DNA of 64,000 bases from Terriglobia bacterium (GTDB lineage: Bacteria; Acidobacteriota; Terriglobia; Bryobacterales; Bryobacteraceae). Both the position numbers and the translations under genes were made by a program. This document shows, piece by piece, positions 18,605-26,905 of the stretch. The stretch covers positions 41,642 to 105,641 of the forward strand of contig JAIQFE010000038.1 in assembly GCA_020073445.1 (NCBI GenBank), written 5' to 3'. Below the pieces are notes generated by a model, which saw only the letters and a program-made list of their open reading frames with translations, made no database searches and had not been told where the DNA came from. Every line of letters begins with the position of its first letter. The first letter of the stretch is position 1.

Positions 18605-19983
18605 TGTTTGTCACCAAGAAGCACATCTCCCGCCGGACCATTCTTCGCGGAGCGGGCGTCACCCTCGCCCTTCCCCTGCTCGATTCGATGATCCCGGCCC
18701 AAACGCCGCTGGGTAAGACCGCCGCGAACCCCAAGACTCGCTTCACCGGCATCTTCGTCCCGCACGGCATGGGTCCCGGATGGTGGGTCCCTGAGGGCGG
18801 CGGCCCCGGCGAGCCCAAGCGCGCGAATCCCGGCGATCCATTTGCGTACCCCATGATCATGAAGCCGCTCGAGCCCCTTCGCGATCAAGTGGTCATCATG
18901 AGCGGGCTGTGGTCGAAATCGGCCGAGCCGCCTCCCGGAGTCACCGGAGCCGATCACTGGGTCGCGGCCGCGTACCTGTGCGGCAACAAGCCCAAGAAAA
19001 CCACCGGCGCCGATATTTACGATGGCGTCACCATCGATCAGCTCATCGCGCAGAAAGTCGGCCAGGAGACGCTGCTGCCTTCGCTCGAACTCGGAGTCGA
19101 AGACGCCGGCGCCAACTCCAGCAACTGCGGCGAAGGCTATAGCTGCGCCTACACCAACTCGATCTCCTGGCAGTCTCCTTCACAGCCCAATCCGATGGAG
19201 ATCAACCCTCAGGTGGTCTTCGAGCGCCTCTTCGGCGATGGCAGCACTCCTGCCGAGCGCGCCGCGCGCCGCAACAAGGACCGCAGCATTCTCGATTCGG
19301 TGACGCAGAGTCTCGCGCGATTCAAGCGCGATATCGATCCCGGCGACCGCAGTCGTCTGGACCAATATTTGGAGGATGTGAGAGAGATCGAGCGGCGTCT
19401 GCAAGTCGCGACGAAAGCGTCGGCCGAAGTCTCGACCGACGGCATCGTGGTCCCCACCGGCGTTCCGCAGTCGTTTGATGAACACATCAAGCTGCAGTTC
19501 GACCTGCAATTGCTGGCGTTCCGCGGCGATATCACGCGCGTAACCACGCTGCTCTACGCCCGCGATCTAACCTCGCGCAGTTATCCCGAAAGCGGCGTGC
19601 GCGGCGCGTTCCACGGGCTCTCGCACCATGCCGAAGATCCCGCCACCATTGCCGATTACGCCAAGCTGAACCAGTATCACGTGCAGTGCCTGGCGTACTA
19701 TCTCGACAAGCTCAAGAAGACTCCCGACGGCGACGGCAGCCTGCTGGATCATTCGCTGGTCCTGTATGGCAGCAACATGGGCAACTCCAACCAGCATCTG
19801 CATTACGACGTGCCGCATCTGCTGGCCGGCGGCGCATCCGGCCAACTCAAGGGCAACCGGCATCTGGCGTTCCCCACCAAGACGGTCACCACCGGCAACA
19901 TGCTCCTAAGCATCTTGAATATGTTCGGAGTGCAGCAGGACAGCATCGGCGATAGCACCGGCTACCTGACAGGATTGGTCTAA
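18604..19983 (+). CDS. DUF1552 family exported protein
   Basis: Protein of 459 aa. It opens with a Tat-like signal (SRRTILRGAGVTLALPLL), then DUF1552 sequence such as IFVPHGMGPGWWVPEGGG, MSGLWSKSAEPP and the late LVLYGSNMGNSNQH. DUF1552 proteins are distantly related to the DUF1501/sulfatase-like alkaline phosphatase superfamily; no activity has been assigned. It is almost always encoded beside DUF1592 proteins, as here. The ATG overlaps the upstream stop, and its own stop overlaps the ankyrin gene by 1 nt. Confidence 0.93.
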   Translation: MFVTKKHISRRTILRGAGVTLALPLLDSMIPAQTPLGKTAANPKTRFTGIFVPHGMGPGWWVPEGGGPGEPKRANPGDPFAYPMIMKPLEPLRDQVVIMSGLWSKSAEPPPGVTGADHWVAAAYLCGNKPKKTTGADIYDGVTIDQLIAQKVGQETLLPSLELGVEDAGANSSNCGEGYSCAYTNSISWQSPSQPNPMEINPQVVFERLFGDGSTPAERAARRNKDRSILDSVTQSLARFKRDIDPGDRSRLDQYLEDVREIERRLQVATKASAEVSTDGIVVPTGVPQSFDEHIKLQFDLQLLAFRGDITRVTTLLYARDLTSRSYPESGVRGAFHGLSHHAEDPATIADYAKLNQYHVQCLAYYLDKLKKTPDGDGSLLDHSLVLYGSNMGNSNQHLHYDVPHLLAGGASGQLKGNRHLAFPTKTVTTGNMLLSILNMFGVQQDSIGDSTGYLTGLV

Positions 19984-21629
19984 TGAACATGACTGAAACA
20001 CGCCTCGGTTTCGTTGGGTTCGTTTTGTTCTGCAGCGTTTCCGCCTGGGCGGCTGCTCCCAGTCCCGTCGCCGATGCGGCCATGAAGCGGGACCAGGCCG
20101 CCGTGCGGGCTCTGTTGTCTAAGAAATCCGACGTCAACGCTCCTCAGCCCGATGGCGCAACCGCCCTGCAATGGGCCGTTTACAACAATGATCCGGCCAT
20201 GGCCGACCTCCTGATCGGCGCCGGAGCGAACGTCAAGGCGGCCAACCACGACGGCGCGACGCCTCTCTTCCTCGCCTGCGAAAGCGGCAACGCCGTGATG
20301 ATCGAGAAGTTACTGAAAGCCGGCGCCGACGCGAACGAAGTTGGTCCCGTCGGCGACACGCCTCTGATGATGGCATCGCGCACCGGTAAAGTGGACGCCG
20401 TGAAGGTACTTCTCGACCACAAAGCCGATGTCAACGCCAAAGAGCAAGTCCGCGGAACCACCGCGCTGATGTGGGCTGTGGAGCAGCAGCATCCCGCGGT
20501 TGTGAAAATGCTTGTGGAACACGGCGCCGATGTCGCCGCGACCACTACTTCCGCCAAGGTATCGACGACGGCTTATCTTGCTCCACAAGTCCGGTTGCGA
20601 ACCACTCCCGCCGGAGCGCCCTCCGCGGGCCGTCCTGCCGGCGGAGGAGGCCGGGCAGGTGCCGGACGTCCGCCTGGGATCACGGCGGAACAACAAGCTG
20701 CGGCCGACGCCGGCACGTTCTTCAGCGGTCCTAACAACGATAAAGGCGGCGCCCTGACGCCTCTGGTTTTCGCTGCCCGGGAAAACTGTCTGGAGTGCGC
20801 GAAGATCCTGCTCGACGCCCACGCCGACATCAATCAGACCACCAAGTACGGCTGGTCTCCGCTGCTCACCGCGACCCAGAACCGGCACTATCAGCTCGGG
20901 TCGTTCCTGCTGGACCACGGGGCCAAACCCAACATCTCGAATAACGGCGGCTGGTCGCCTCTCTACATCGCGACCGATAATCGCAATATCGAAGGTGGCG
21001 ATTATCCCGTCCGCACGCCGGACATGGACCACCTCGAGTTCATCAAGCGCCTGATCGACCATGGGGCCGACGTCAACATCCGCGTCTGCGGAACTTCATC
21101 GACGGCCACGGAGTGCCATGGCGACAGCACCGAGACGCGCACCAACTTCACCATGCAGTGGCTCTACGAGGAAGGTGCGACGCCGTTCCTGCGCGCCGCG
21201 CAATCGGGCGACGTCGAGCTGATGAAGCTGCTGCTGGCGCATGGCGCCGATCCCAAGATCGCCACCGCGCACAACGTGACTCCGCTGGCTGTCGCTGCGG
21301 GCATCGGCTGGGTGGAGGGCGTAACGTACGAATGGTCTGCGAAGGAAAGCGTTGAAGCTGTGAAGATGCTGCTCGATCTCGGCCTCGATCCCAACGCCAC
21401 GAGCGACGAAGGCCGCGCTCCTCTGCATGGCGCGGCGCACAAGGGCCGCGATGAGGTTGTCCAGATGTTAGTGGACCACGGCGCCAAGCTCGATCAGCTT
21501 GATTTCGGCAGCCGCGATACCGGCAATGGCGACATGCTTGGCCACCGCTGGATCCCGCTCAACTACGCCGAGGGTCTGGTCCGCGTGGGTGTACAGTCGG
21601 CATCCCTCATCCCGAAACCGCTGAGCTGA
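19983..21629 (+). CDS. exported ankyrin-repeat protein, C-terminal frameshift
   Basis: Protein of 548 aa with a signal peptide (ends SAWAA) and about nine ankyrin repeats in two blocks, split by a Gly/Pro/Ala-rich linker near residues 205-240. Repeats show the usual DGATPLFLACESGN and LLKAGADAN pattern. Third gene of the DUF1592/DUF1552 operon; probably a periplasmic binding scaffold for its partners. After RVGVQSA the frame ends in SLIPKPLS, but the neighbouring frame reads PHPETAELMRRLMREHGLE and ends ICITQICQPRQ at 21,721. One base therefore appears to be missing near 21,602, costing about 38 natural C-terminal residues. Confidence 0.9.
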   Translation: MNMTETRLGFVGFVLFCSVSAWAAAPSPVADAAMKRDQAAVRALLSKKSDVNAPQPDGATALQWAVYNNDPAMADLLIGAGANVKAANHDGATPLFLACESGNAVMIEKLLKAGADANEVGPVGDTPLMMASRTGKVDAVKVLLDHKADVNAKEQVRGTTALMWAVEQQHPAVVKMLVEHGADVAATTTSAKVSTTAYLAPQVRLRTTPAGAPSAGRPAGGGGRAGAGRPPGITAEQQAAADAGTFFSGPNNDKGGALTPLVFAARENCLECAKILLDAHADINQTTKYGWSPLLTATQNRHYQLGSFLLDHGAKPNISNNGGWSPLYIATDNRNIEGGDYPVRTPDMDHLEFIKRLIDHGADVNIRVCGTSSTATECHGDSTETRTNFTMQWLYEEGATPFLRAAQSGDVELMKLLLAHGADPKIATAHNVTPLAVAAGIGWVEGVTYEWSAKESVEAVKMLLDLGLDPNATSDEGRAPLHGAAHKGRDEVVQMLVDHGAKLDQLDFGSRDTGNGDMLGHRWIPLNYAEGLVRVGVQSASLIPKPLS

Positions 21630-21709
21630 TGCGCAGGCTGATGCGCGAGCACGGTCTCGAAGTCCCCGCGCCCATCACGTCGTCGATCTGCATCACGCAG
21701 ATCTGCCAG

Positions 21710-21729
21710 CCCCGCCAGTAATGGCGGGG
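21710..21729. terminator. hairpin at natural end of ankyrin gene
   Basis: Perfect 8-bp inverted repeat CCCCGCCA/TGGCGGGG with a 4-nt loop. The stop codon TAA of the unshifted ankyrin frame lies in the loop. No T-run follows, so it is either a REP-like element or a weak terminator. Confidence 0.55.
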
Positions 21730-21749
21730 GCTACAGCCGATCTTTTCCC

Positions 21750-21773
21750 AAAGAGCGCCTATAGGCGCTCTTT
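21750..21773 (-). terminator. 10-bp palindrome, displaced terminator of the integration-target gene
   Basis: Perfect inverted repeat AAAGAGCGCC-TATA-GGCGCTCTTT with A/T-rich ends, suited to bidirectional termination. Read on the minus strand it follows the left core repeat directly and contains the original last codons (ACC AAA GAG CGC CTA TAG) of the gene now 15 kb away at 36,897-37,709. Confidence 0.7.
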
Positions 21774-21776
21774 GGT

Positions 21777-21798
21777 CATGTGCACCGAGTCCTTTTCG
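21777..21798. other. attL, left core repeat
   Basis: The 22-bp sequence starts CATGTGCACCGAG and ends TCCTTTTCG; it is identical to 36,912-36,933. Flanking bases differ on both sides of the two copies, so the match is exactly 22 bp. To its left are the displaced last codons and terminator of the target gene; to its right, element DNA. Confidence 0.9.
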
Positions 21799-21965
21799 GA
21801 CTAGTGAGCTATGCTGAGAACACGTAAGTTATTGGTTCTGCATAATGCCAGAAATGCTAGAAATGCAGAAAGCGCATAGCCATGGCACGCTACGGCACAG
21901 TAGGCTGTCGCGAGGCTAAGTATGCAGTATGCGCAGCGCCGCGCATCGTGATACTATCCTATCTG

Positions 21966-22106
21966 ATGGCAAAGAGAAAGAATCCCGCGGCGGTTGCCCT
22001 AGGACGAAAGGGCGGAAAGACTACGGCCAAAAGATTGACGGCCGCAGAACGCTCAGCGTCGGCCAAGAAGGCAGCCGCGGCGCGGTGGGGGAAGAAGGGG
22101 AAGTGA
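21966..22106 (+). CDS. small basic KGG-like protein
   Basis: Peptide of 46 aa, rich in Lys, Ala and Gly (ALGRKGGKTTAKRLTAAE then KKAAAARWGKKGK). This GRKGGK...AAxARW pattern recurs in short uncharacterised bacterial proteins and is echoed by the gene at 34,835. The ATG at 21,966 is preferred; an upstream in-frame ATG (21,882) adds an unconserved-looking 28 residues. Probably nucleic-acid binding by charge; this is inference. Confidence 0.6.
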   Translation: MAKRKNPAAVALGRKGGKTTAKRLTAAERSASAKKAAAARWGKKGK

Positions 22107-22120
22107 GGAGGCGACCATAC

Positions 22121-22594
22121 GTGAAAGGATATGATGTCGCTCAGATTTGCCCGAATGGCCATGTTACGAATTCATCATCGGGACATTTGCCTGAACATAA
22201 CGAGAAGTTTTGTTCTAAGTGCGGTGCCGAAACCATTGCCGCATGCCCCTCATGCCAGGCGCCCATCCGAGGGGCGTACTGGGGCGGCATGGGGCTTTCC
22301 TACGAGAAGCCCTCGCATTGCTCAGCATGTGGAAGCCCCTATCCATGGACGAGCGCAGCAATTGCGGCAGCTAACGAACTCGCGGCTGAAACCGAGATTT
22401 CAGAGATGGACCGGGAATCGCTTCCCGATATCATAGAGAACCTTGTTCGTGACACGCCCAGAAGTACTGTAGCGGCCGCGCGAATGATGCGCATCCTGGC
22501 AAAGGTCAAACCGTGGGCCGCCGAGGGTTTCAAAAGCATTCTGGTGGATGTTATTACCGAAGGCGCAAGGAAAATGATATGGCCGGGACCGTAA
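22121..22594 (+). CDS. DUF2321 family zinc-ribbon protein
   Basis: GTG start at 22,121 with AGGAGG 9 nt upstream; 157 aa. The sequence starts VKGYDVAQICPNGHVTNSS, then CSKCG, CPSCQAPIRGAY and CSACGSPYPWT: eight cysteines or so forming zinc ribbons, as in DUF2321. The C-terminal 70 residues are helical. Function of the family is unknown. It is carried as the second gene from the left end of the element, where cargo is common. Confidence 0.82.
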   Translation: MKGYDVAQICPNGHVTNSSSGHLPEHNEKFCSKCGAETIAACPSCQAPIRGAYWGGMGLSYEKPSHCSACGSPYPWTSAAIAAANELAAETEISEMDRESLPDIIENLVRDTPRSTVAAARMMRILAKVKPWAAEGFKSILVDVITEGARKMIWPGP

Positions 22595-22870
22595 AATCAG
22601 ACTGGCCGGTTCTGAGGGTTTTGCTGGATCGAACGGACCCGGCCGGAAATCCAATGGAAAGAAAGCTGGCACCGAAAGCGCCGGGGGAATAAGGTCTTAT
22701 GCAAGCCTGGGAATATGCAATCGTCACTTTCGATAACGGAAACTTTCAGGGGATCTATTCGAAGGACGGCAATCAACCACTTGGCGGTAGCGACGGATAT
22801 TTGGTCATGAATGATCTAGGCGCGGCTGGTTGGGAAGCTGTGTGCATGATCCCGGGTCCGGGAGCTAATG

Positions 22871-22886
22871 GTATGGTCCGCCGCAG
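22871..22886 (+). repeat. IS left subterminal inverted repeat
   Basis: GTATGGTCCGCCGCAG, exact reverse complement of 24,327-24,342. Confidence 0.92.
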
Positions 22887-23061
22887 GAACGCTGCTCGGG
22901 GACTCACCACCGGGAAACGAGTTCGTCTCGCACACGGCTACACCACCCGTCGCCCTATCGGGTGAGCGACGGGCGGCTCCGCCGGGAACGAGACTCAGGG
23001 AGACTTGTGCCTCTTCCATGAGGCAAAAAGGAGGTGACGGAGATTTAAAAGGAGATCTCAT

Positions 23062-24093
23062 ATGGAACTACACGCGATTGGTATTGACTTGGGCAAGACC
23101 GTGTTTCATCTGGTTGGCCTCGATTCGAGCGGAACAGTCGTGGTTCGCAAGAGGTGTTCGCGAACGCAACTACTGGCGTACACCGCGAACATCCGCGTCC
23201 ACGTGATCGGGATGGAGGCTTGCAGCGGATCACATTTCCTCGGGCGAGCCCTGCGAGCTCAAGGTCACGATGTACGTCTGATGCCAGCCCAGTACGTCAA
23301 GCCCTATATAAAGACGAACAAGAGCGACTATATTGATGCAGAAGCCATCGCCGAAGCAGTGCAGCGGCCGACGATGCGCTTCGTGCCGATCAAAACCGAA
23401 GAGCATCTGGATCTGCAGGCCGTGCATCGAGTGCGAGAACGCTGGGTGATGCGAAGAACGGCCGTCGTCAACCAGATTCGCGGCCTCCTGATCGAACGTG
23501 GCTTGACTCTCCCCAAAGGTCGAAGTCATGTGGATCATGCGCTCCCCGAGATCTTAACGGATCCCGCTTTGGGACTGTCCGGTTCGTTTCGTGTGCTGCT
23601 GGGTCAGTTGCAGTTAGAACTGGAGCAGCTCGCGGCGCGCATAGAACAGATGGATGCGGTGATCCAGCAAACGGCTAGAGAGAACGAGGCTTGTCAACGG
23701 CTCACAGCCATCCCGGGAGTCGGACCGGTAACAGCGACAGCGTTGGTTGCCGCGATCGGCAATGGCGCCGGTTTTCGGCGAGGGAAAGACTTGGCGGCCT
23801 GGGTCGGGATGGTTCCCCGAGAGTATTCGACGGGCGGCAAACAAAAGTTGCTCGGCATCAGCAAGCGAGGGAACTCGTATCTGCGGAGACTATTCGTGCA
23901 AGGAGCACGAGTGGTAATGCAGTATCGCAGCAAACAGGCTCCCGGATTGAGCGCATGGTTATCGCAGCTGATGGCCCGTACCCACCAAAATGTGGCAGTG
24001 GTAGCGCTGGCGAATAAGCTGATTCGCATGGCCTGGGCGGTTTTGTGCAAAAACGAGCTATATCGCGTTCCGGCACTGGCCGCAGCTCCCTGA
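23062..24093 (+). CDS. IS110-family transposase (IS1111 group)
   Basis: Transposase of 343 aa, apparently intact, with AAAGGAG before the ATG. The N-terminal RuvC-like DEDD domain shows D9 in GIDLGK, E52 in IGMEAC and D89/D92 in NKSDYIDAEAI. The C-terminal Tnp_20 domain carries IPGVGPVTATALVAAIG and GGKQKLLGISKRGNSYLRR, with the conserved serine region that these recombinases use for strand transfer. IS110 enzymes are directed by a structured RNA from the element's own noncoding end. Confidence 0.95.
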   Translation: MELHAIGIDLGKTVFHLVGLDSSGTVVVRKRCSRTQLLAYTANIRVHVIGMEACSGSHFLGRALRAQGHDVRLMPAQYVKPYIKTNKSDYIDAEAIAEAVQRPTMRFVPIKTEEHLDLQAVHRVRERWVMRRTAVVNQIRGLLIERGLTLPKGRSHVDHALPEILTDPALGLSGSFRVLLGQLQLELEQLAARIEQMDAVIQQTARENEACQRLTAIPGVGPVTATALVAAIGNGAGFRRGKDLAAWVGMVPREYSTGGKQKLLGISKRGNSYLRRLFVQGARVVMQYRSKQAPGLSAWLSQLMARTHQNVAVVALANKLIRMAWAVLCKNELYRVPALAAAP

Positions 24094-24326
24094 ACTCAAA
24101 ACAAGTGGAAGGATTTCCTGCCAGGTCTGCTGGCGGATAACGTAGATGGCACAACGGTCGAACCGGCGCTTTCTAAACCTGATATCGGTAGAGGTCCTTC
24201 AAGACCGTCTCAGCTATATAGGAAGAGAGCGAGCGGACTCCATCATGGTCAGGAGCCATTGACTCCAACAAAGGCCGAATACATTGACGCAGACCCCATT
24301 GGCCATCCCGTTTTTCGCTTGCAATT
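24094..24326 (+). ncRNA. candidate IS-encoded bridge (seek) RNA region
   Basis: The 233 bp between the transposase stop and the right inverted repeat have no credible gene. In the IS1111 group the targeting RNA is encoded in this right-hand noncoding end. Placement is by family knowledge; I have not identified the guide loops. Confidence 0.4.
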
Positions 24327-24342
24327 CTGCGGCGGACCATAC
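24327..24342 (-). repeat. IS right subterminal inverted repeat
   Basis: CTGCGGCGGACCATAC, exact reverse complement of 22,871-22,886. Confidence 0.92.
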
Positions 24343-24473
24343 ATACCGATAATAGCGGACGGCTGCTATTGAAGCGCCCGGTGGCTCCGGCAACGCCGCC
24401 CCAACAAAAAGGTGGTTTCAAAGCCGATTTCATCGGGTAACTTTTACACTGACGTGACGCAGCAGGGAGCGGG

Positions 24474-25154
24474 ATGAACGATCAGATTGCAGACGGGGAT
24501 GACCTGCTCGCCGTGGTACTCAAGCACAAGACGAGGTCCAAATTGATTCGTCGGGAGCTTGGACCCTTGCCGGACGGGCAAAGAAGAGATCCCAGTCCCA
24601 CCCTACTCGATCTGAGGTCATATCTACGTAGTGAGTTTCTAGTCGCTTTGCAGGAGCACGGAACACTCCTGTTTACTGAACTTTCTGTGGATGTTTTCAG
24701 CGGAGCCGCCTCCGTGGCTGAGTGGGCCGAAAAATTCCACATAGCCAATACCTGGCTTCCGGCATATGCGCTAGAGCGACTGAACTTCTGGCACCAGTAC
24801 GAAGAGGCTCCACGGTTACTAACTTCCGCGCTGAATCTCGCCGAGCGTGAACCTGTCCGGATCACGATCGATCTTGATCTAGCTCCCTGGTGGAATATGG
24901 AGTTCTTGAACAAGTTCGTTCTAGACAAGGTCCACGCTGAGATGAAGGGTCGCGGACTGATCCTAGAAGCGCCCTCCGATTGCCTCAGGAAGATAGAGTG
25001 CACAGCACTGTATGTGGGCAATCTCAATTCGCGGAAAGACCTTGCAGAACGGTACCAGCGGACCGAGGGCGCAATCAGCTCGTGGTTAGATGCAATTCTG
25101 AATCCTCTCGAAATCAAAAAACGTCCACAAGGCCGACCGCCAAACAAAGGTTAG
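24474..25154 (+). CDS. hypothetical protein with C-terminal HTH-like segment
   Basis: Protein of 226 aa, not recognised. GGGAGCGGG precedes the ATG. The body is mixed alpha/beta, with an aromatic-rich middle (TWLPAYALERLNFWHQYEEA). The C-terminal segment KDLAERYQRTEGAISSWLD has the spacing of a helix-turn-helix and is followed by a basic, AT-hook-like end (KKRPQGRPPNKG), so DNA binding is plausible. It is the first intact gene after the IS and may be a regulator or cargo. Confidence 0.65.
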   Translation: MNDQIADGDDLLAVVLKHKTRSKLIRRELGPLPDGQRRDPSPTLLDLRSYLRSEFLVALQEHGTLLFTELSVDVFSGAASVAEWAEKFHIANTWLPAYALERLNFWHQYEEAPRLLTSALNLAEREPVRITIDLDLAPWWNMEFLNKFVLDKVHAEMKGRGLILEAPSDCLRKIECTALYVGNLNSRKDLAERYQRTEGAISSWLDAILNPLEIKKRPQGRPPNKG

Positions 25155-25219
25155 CGCCGCGGGACAATAAAACTACTGTATACAAGCCCGCCAGTCGCGG
25201 TGATAATTTCATCATCACC

Positions 25220-25456
25220 GTGCAACACAACATCAAAACTAGACGAAACACCTTAAAGACTTCTCTAGTCGAGCTCTCGATCGCGTCCCGCGTCAGCCAG
25301 GGCAGGCTCAGTTACATCGAACGCGGCATCATGGCCCCTACACCCGAGGAGCTGGAGCGAATTGAAGACGCGCTGGCGGCCCTGCGATTGCGGCAACTGG
25401 CTCGTGTCGTGGGGCTCAAGTCGCGCGCCAGCGTGGAGACGGAGGCCGTGGCTTGA
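25220..25456 (+). CDS. small XRE-like helix-turn-helix protein
   Basis: 78 aa from a GTG at 25,220. The sequence LVELSIASRVSQGRLSYIERGIMAPTPEELERIEDAL fits an XRE/Cro helix-turn-helix, with RVSQGRLSYIERG as recognition region. Probably a regulator of the element (Cro/CI-like or excisionase-like). The start is uncertain: no ATG is available and the Shine-Dalgarno is weak. Its stop overlaps the next start by 4 nt. Confidence 0.6.
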   Translation: MQHNIKTRRNTLKTSLVELSIASRVSQGRLSYIERGIMAPTPEELERIEDALAALRLRQLARVVGLKSRASVETEAVA

Positions 25457-25764
25457 GTACCGCGTCAGGGCGAATCGCGGAAGCCGCCGCGCCGCCCGCG
25501 GTTGAGGTGCGTTTCGATGGCCGTCTGTGGCGCCGCGTGTCGGCGGGTGCTGCGGAAACGATTCTCAAACGCAAGTGGGGCGACTGGAGTGGTACGGGGA
25601 ATCACCGCTACGTCGCGCTAAACGACAGCGCGCCGATCTCATCGCTTGCGGGCCAGCCCGGCAGGGATGGCACTCGCCCGTCACGTGGTAGCGCGGGCCA
25701 AACCTTGGGCGATCCAAAGATCCGGAGAGAGTTTATACCGCTTCACGAAAGGAACAGTTTTTAA
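25453..25764 (+). CDS. hypothetical element protein
   Basis: 103 aa from a TTG that overlaps the preceding stop (TTGA). The first half contains VEVRFDGRLWRRVSAGAAETILKRKW; the second half is Gly/Pro/Ser/Arg-rich and looks disordered. Not recognised. Overlaps on both sides (its TAA shares a base with the next ATG) indicate translational coupling in an operon 25,220-26,742. Confidence 0.55.
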   Translation: MSTASGRIAEAAAPPAVEVRFDGRLWRRVSAGAAETILKRKWGDWSGTGNHRYVALNDSAPISSLAGQPGRDGTRPSRGSAGQTLGDPKIRREFIPLHERNSF

Positions 25765-26540
25765 TGACGGCAACACACATATCTGAACCAACCGGGCGCA
25801 TGATGCCCCCCGTCGAGCGGCCCACGTTCGTATTGCCTGAATACAATTTGAGAGCCTTGGCCATGCGCAATCGGCATGGTAAGGGCGAAGACCTCGACTC
25901 CCTCCGGAGCGAAATCGAGAGCATCGCCGCGGGGAGCGAGGAAGCTTCCAGGAAAGTCGACGCCCGGGTAGAGACGGTCAAGGGTCAGATTGCCGACAAC
26001 GCAGATCGGCGCGCGAAACTCCAGCATGCGCGCGATTCGCTGAAGGCAAAAGTCGTAAAACTGCGCGTGTCCATTCCAGCTTCCCTCGTCGAGGACGTAA
26101 AAAACGGAAAGGATTTCCGCTTCGCGGGCGAGATGGAACCTCTCGCCGCTGGTTTTCGCGATGAGATGCTGGCAGCGGCTTATGAGCTTTTGAGCGTCGA
26201 AGAAAGAATGCTGAACGAGCGCCTGGAAGAGGACCTGGTCGCATCCTATGCTGCGAGCGCGACGCGCGATTTCGACAAGGCCGAAGTAATGGCGTTTGCT
26301 CGGCTGTGTGACCTTGGCCCCGCCATTAACGCCGCTGGGGGAATGCCCTGGTTCGCTGTCGAGCTGCATTTGAACAGCGGCGAGCCGGGGAATCTGCGCG
26401 AAACCGCGAGACTCGCGGCGCAAAAATCGAACGACCTGACAGACGATCTTTATAGGCGGCGATTGAATGCCGCTATCGAAGATCAGAATCAAAAACGTGA
26501 AGAAGAAGAGAGGGCGACAAGATATGGCTACCACGCCTGA
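25764..26540 (+). CDS. hypothetical protein with coiled-coil
   Basis: 258 aa, strongly helical. Residues 38-100 and 225-258 have coiled-coil character (EIESIAAGSEEASRKVDARV and a charged EDQNQKREEEERA end). There is no signal peptide. Similar charged helical proteins are common in prophage early regions, but I do not recognise the family. It overlaps both neighbours and so belongs to the same operon. Confidence 0.65.
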   Translation: MTATHISEPTGRMMPPVERPTFVLPEYNLRALAMRNRHGKGEDLDSLRSEIESIAAGSEEASRKVDARVETVKGQIADNADRRAKLQHARDSLKAKVVKLRVSIPASLVEDVKNGKDFRFAGEMEPLAAGFRDEMLAAAYELLSVEERMLNERLEEDLVASYAASATRDFDKAEVMAFARLCDLGPAINAAGGMPWFAVELHLNSGEPGNLRETARLAAQKSNDLTDDLYRRRLNAAIEDQNQKREEEERATRYGYHA

Positions 26541-26742
26541 ACCTGTTTGGGGTGAGCTGCAAAAGGAAAACGAGCGGCTCCGCAACGAAAACACACAACT
26601 GAAAAGCGAGCAACGGGCGGCGGCGGGGAGAATTTGGTATCTGGAAGATCTCGATCCGGGACCTTACTCCAAGTTGACCGACGAGGAGAAAGGCGACCTG
26701 CACCGGTATCTCGGAAAGTTGGCCGCAGGACCAGGCCGCTAA
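26524..26742 (+). CDS. short coiled-coil protein
   Basis: 72 aa from ATG 26,524, overlapping the preceding gene by 17 nt. ELQKENERLRNENTQLKSE is a clear heptad repeat of leucine-zipper type, followed by an acidic YLEDLDPGPYSKLTDEEKG. An in-frame ATG at 26,467 is possible but would lie deep in the upstream gene. Function unknown. Confidence 0.6.
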   Translation: MATTPEPVWGELQKENERLRNENTQLKSEQRAAAGRIWYLEDLDPGPYSKLTDEEKGDLHRYLGKLAAGPGR

Positions 26743-26820
26743 AAAAACCAAGTTTGGTTCGGTGAAGTTGTCGGGTCTCCTTGTTGGTGATTATTTGGTT
26801 TGCCATGTCACGTGGACTTT

Positions 26821-26862
26821 GGGGCTCCGGTTTAATCCTTTCGACCGAAGCCCCTATTTTTT
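26821..26862 (+). terminator. Rho-independent terminator
   Basis: GGGGCT...AGCCCC stem (26,821-26,826 and 26,849-26,854), with an inner CGG/CCG extension, followed by TATTTTTT. It closes the 25,220-26,742 operon. Confidence 0.75.
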
Positions 26863-26905
26863 GGATATTCTGATCGGCTCCCTGCTTTTCCTAAAACTTC
26901 CTCCA

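Larger units (their letters stand above)
22864..24345 (+). mobile_element. IS110-family, IS1111-group insertion sequence
   Basis: A DEDD transposase gene (23,062-24,093) is flanked by perfect 16-bp subterminal inverted repeats at 22,871-22,886 and 24,327-24,342. Subterminal repeats identify the IS1111 group, in which the left repeat lies about 7 bp and the right about 3 bp from the true ends; the boundaries given use those offsets and are approximate to a few bases. No target duplication is evident, as expected. About 175 bp precede and 230 bp follow the transposase gene inside the repeats. Confidence 0.88.
22699..24440 (+). pseudogene. DUF4177-like small protein split by an IS
   Basis: The first part (22,699 to about 22,869) reads MQAWEYAIVTFDNGNFQGI and then LGAAGWEAVCMIPGPGAN. 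This WEY...LN-LGAxGWE pattern is that of DUF4177-like small proteins. The reading then runs into the IS left end. After the IS right end the frame resumes as DNSGRLLLKRPVAPATPP and stops at TAA 24,438-24,440. Joined, the two parts give an ordinary protein of about 84 aa ending in KADFIG, so the insertion is recent enough for both halves to be intact. Confidence 0.8.
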
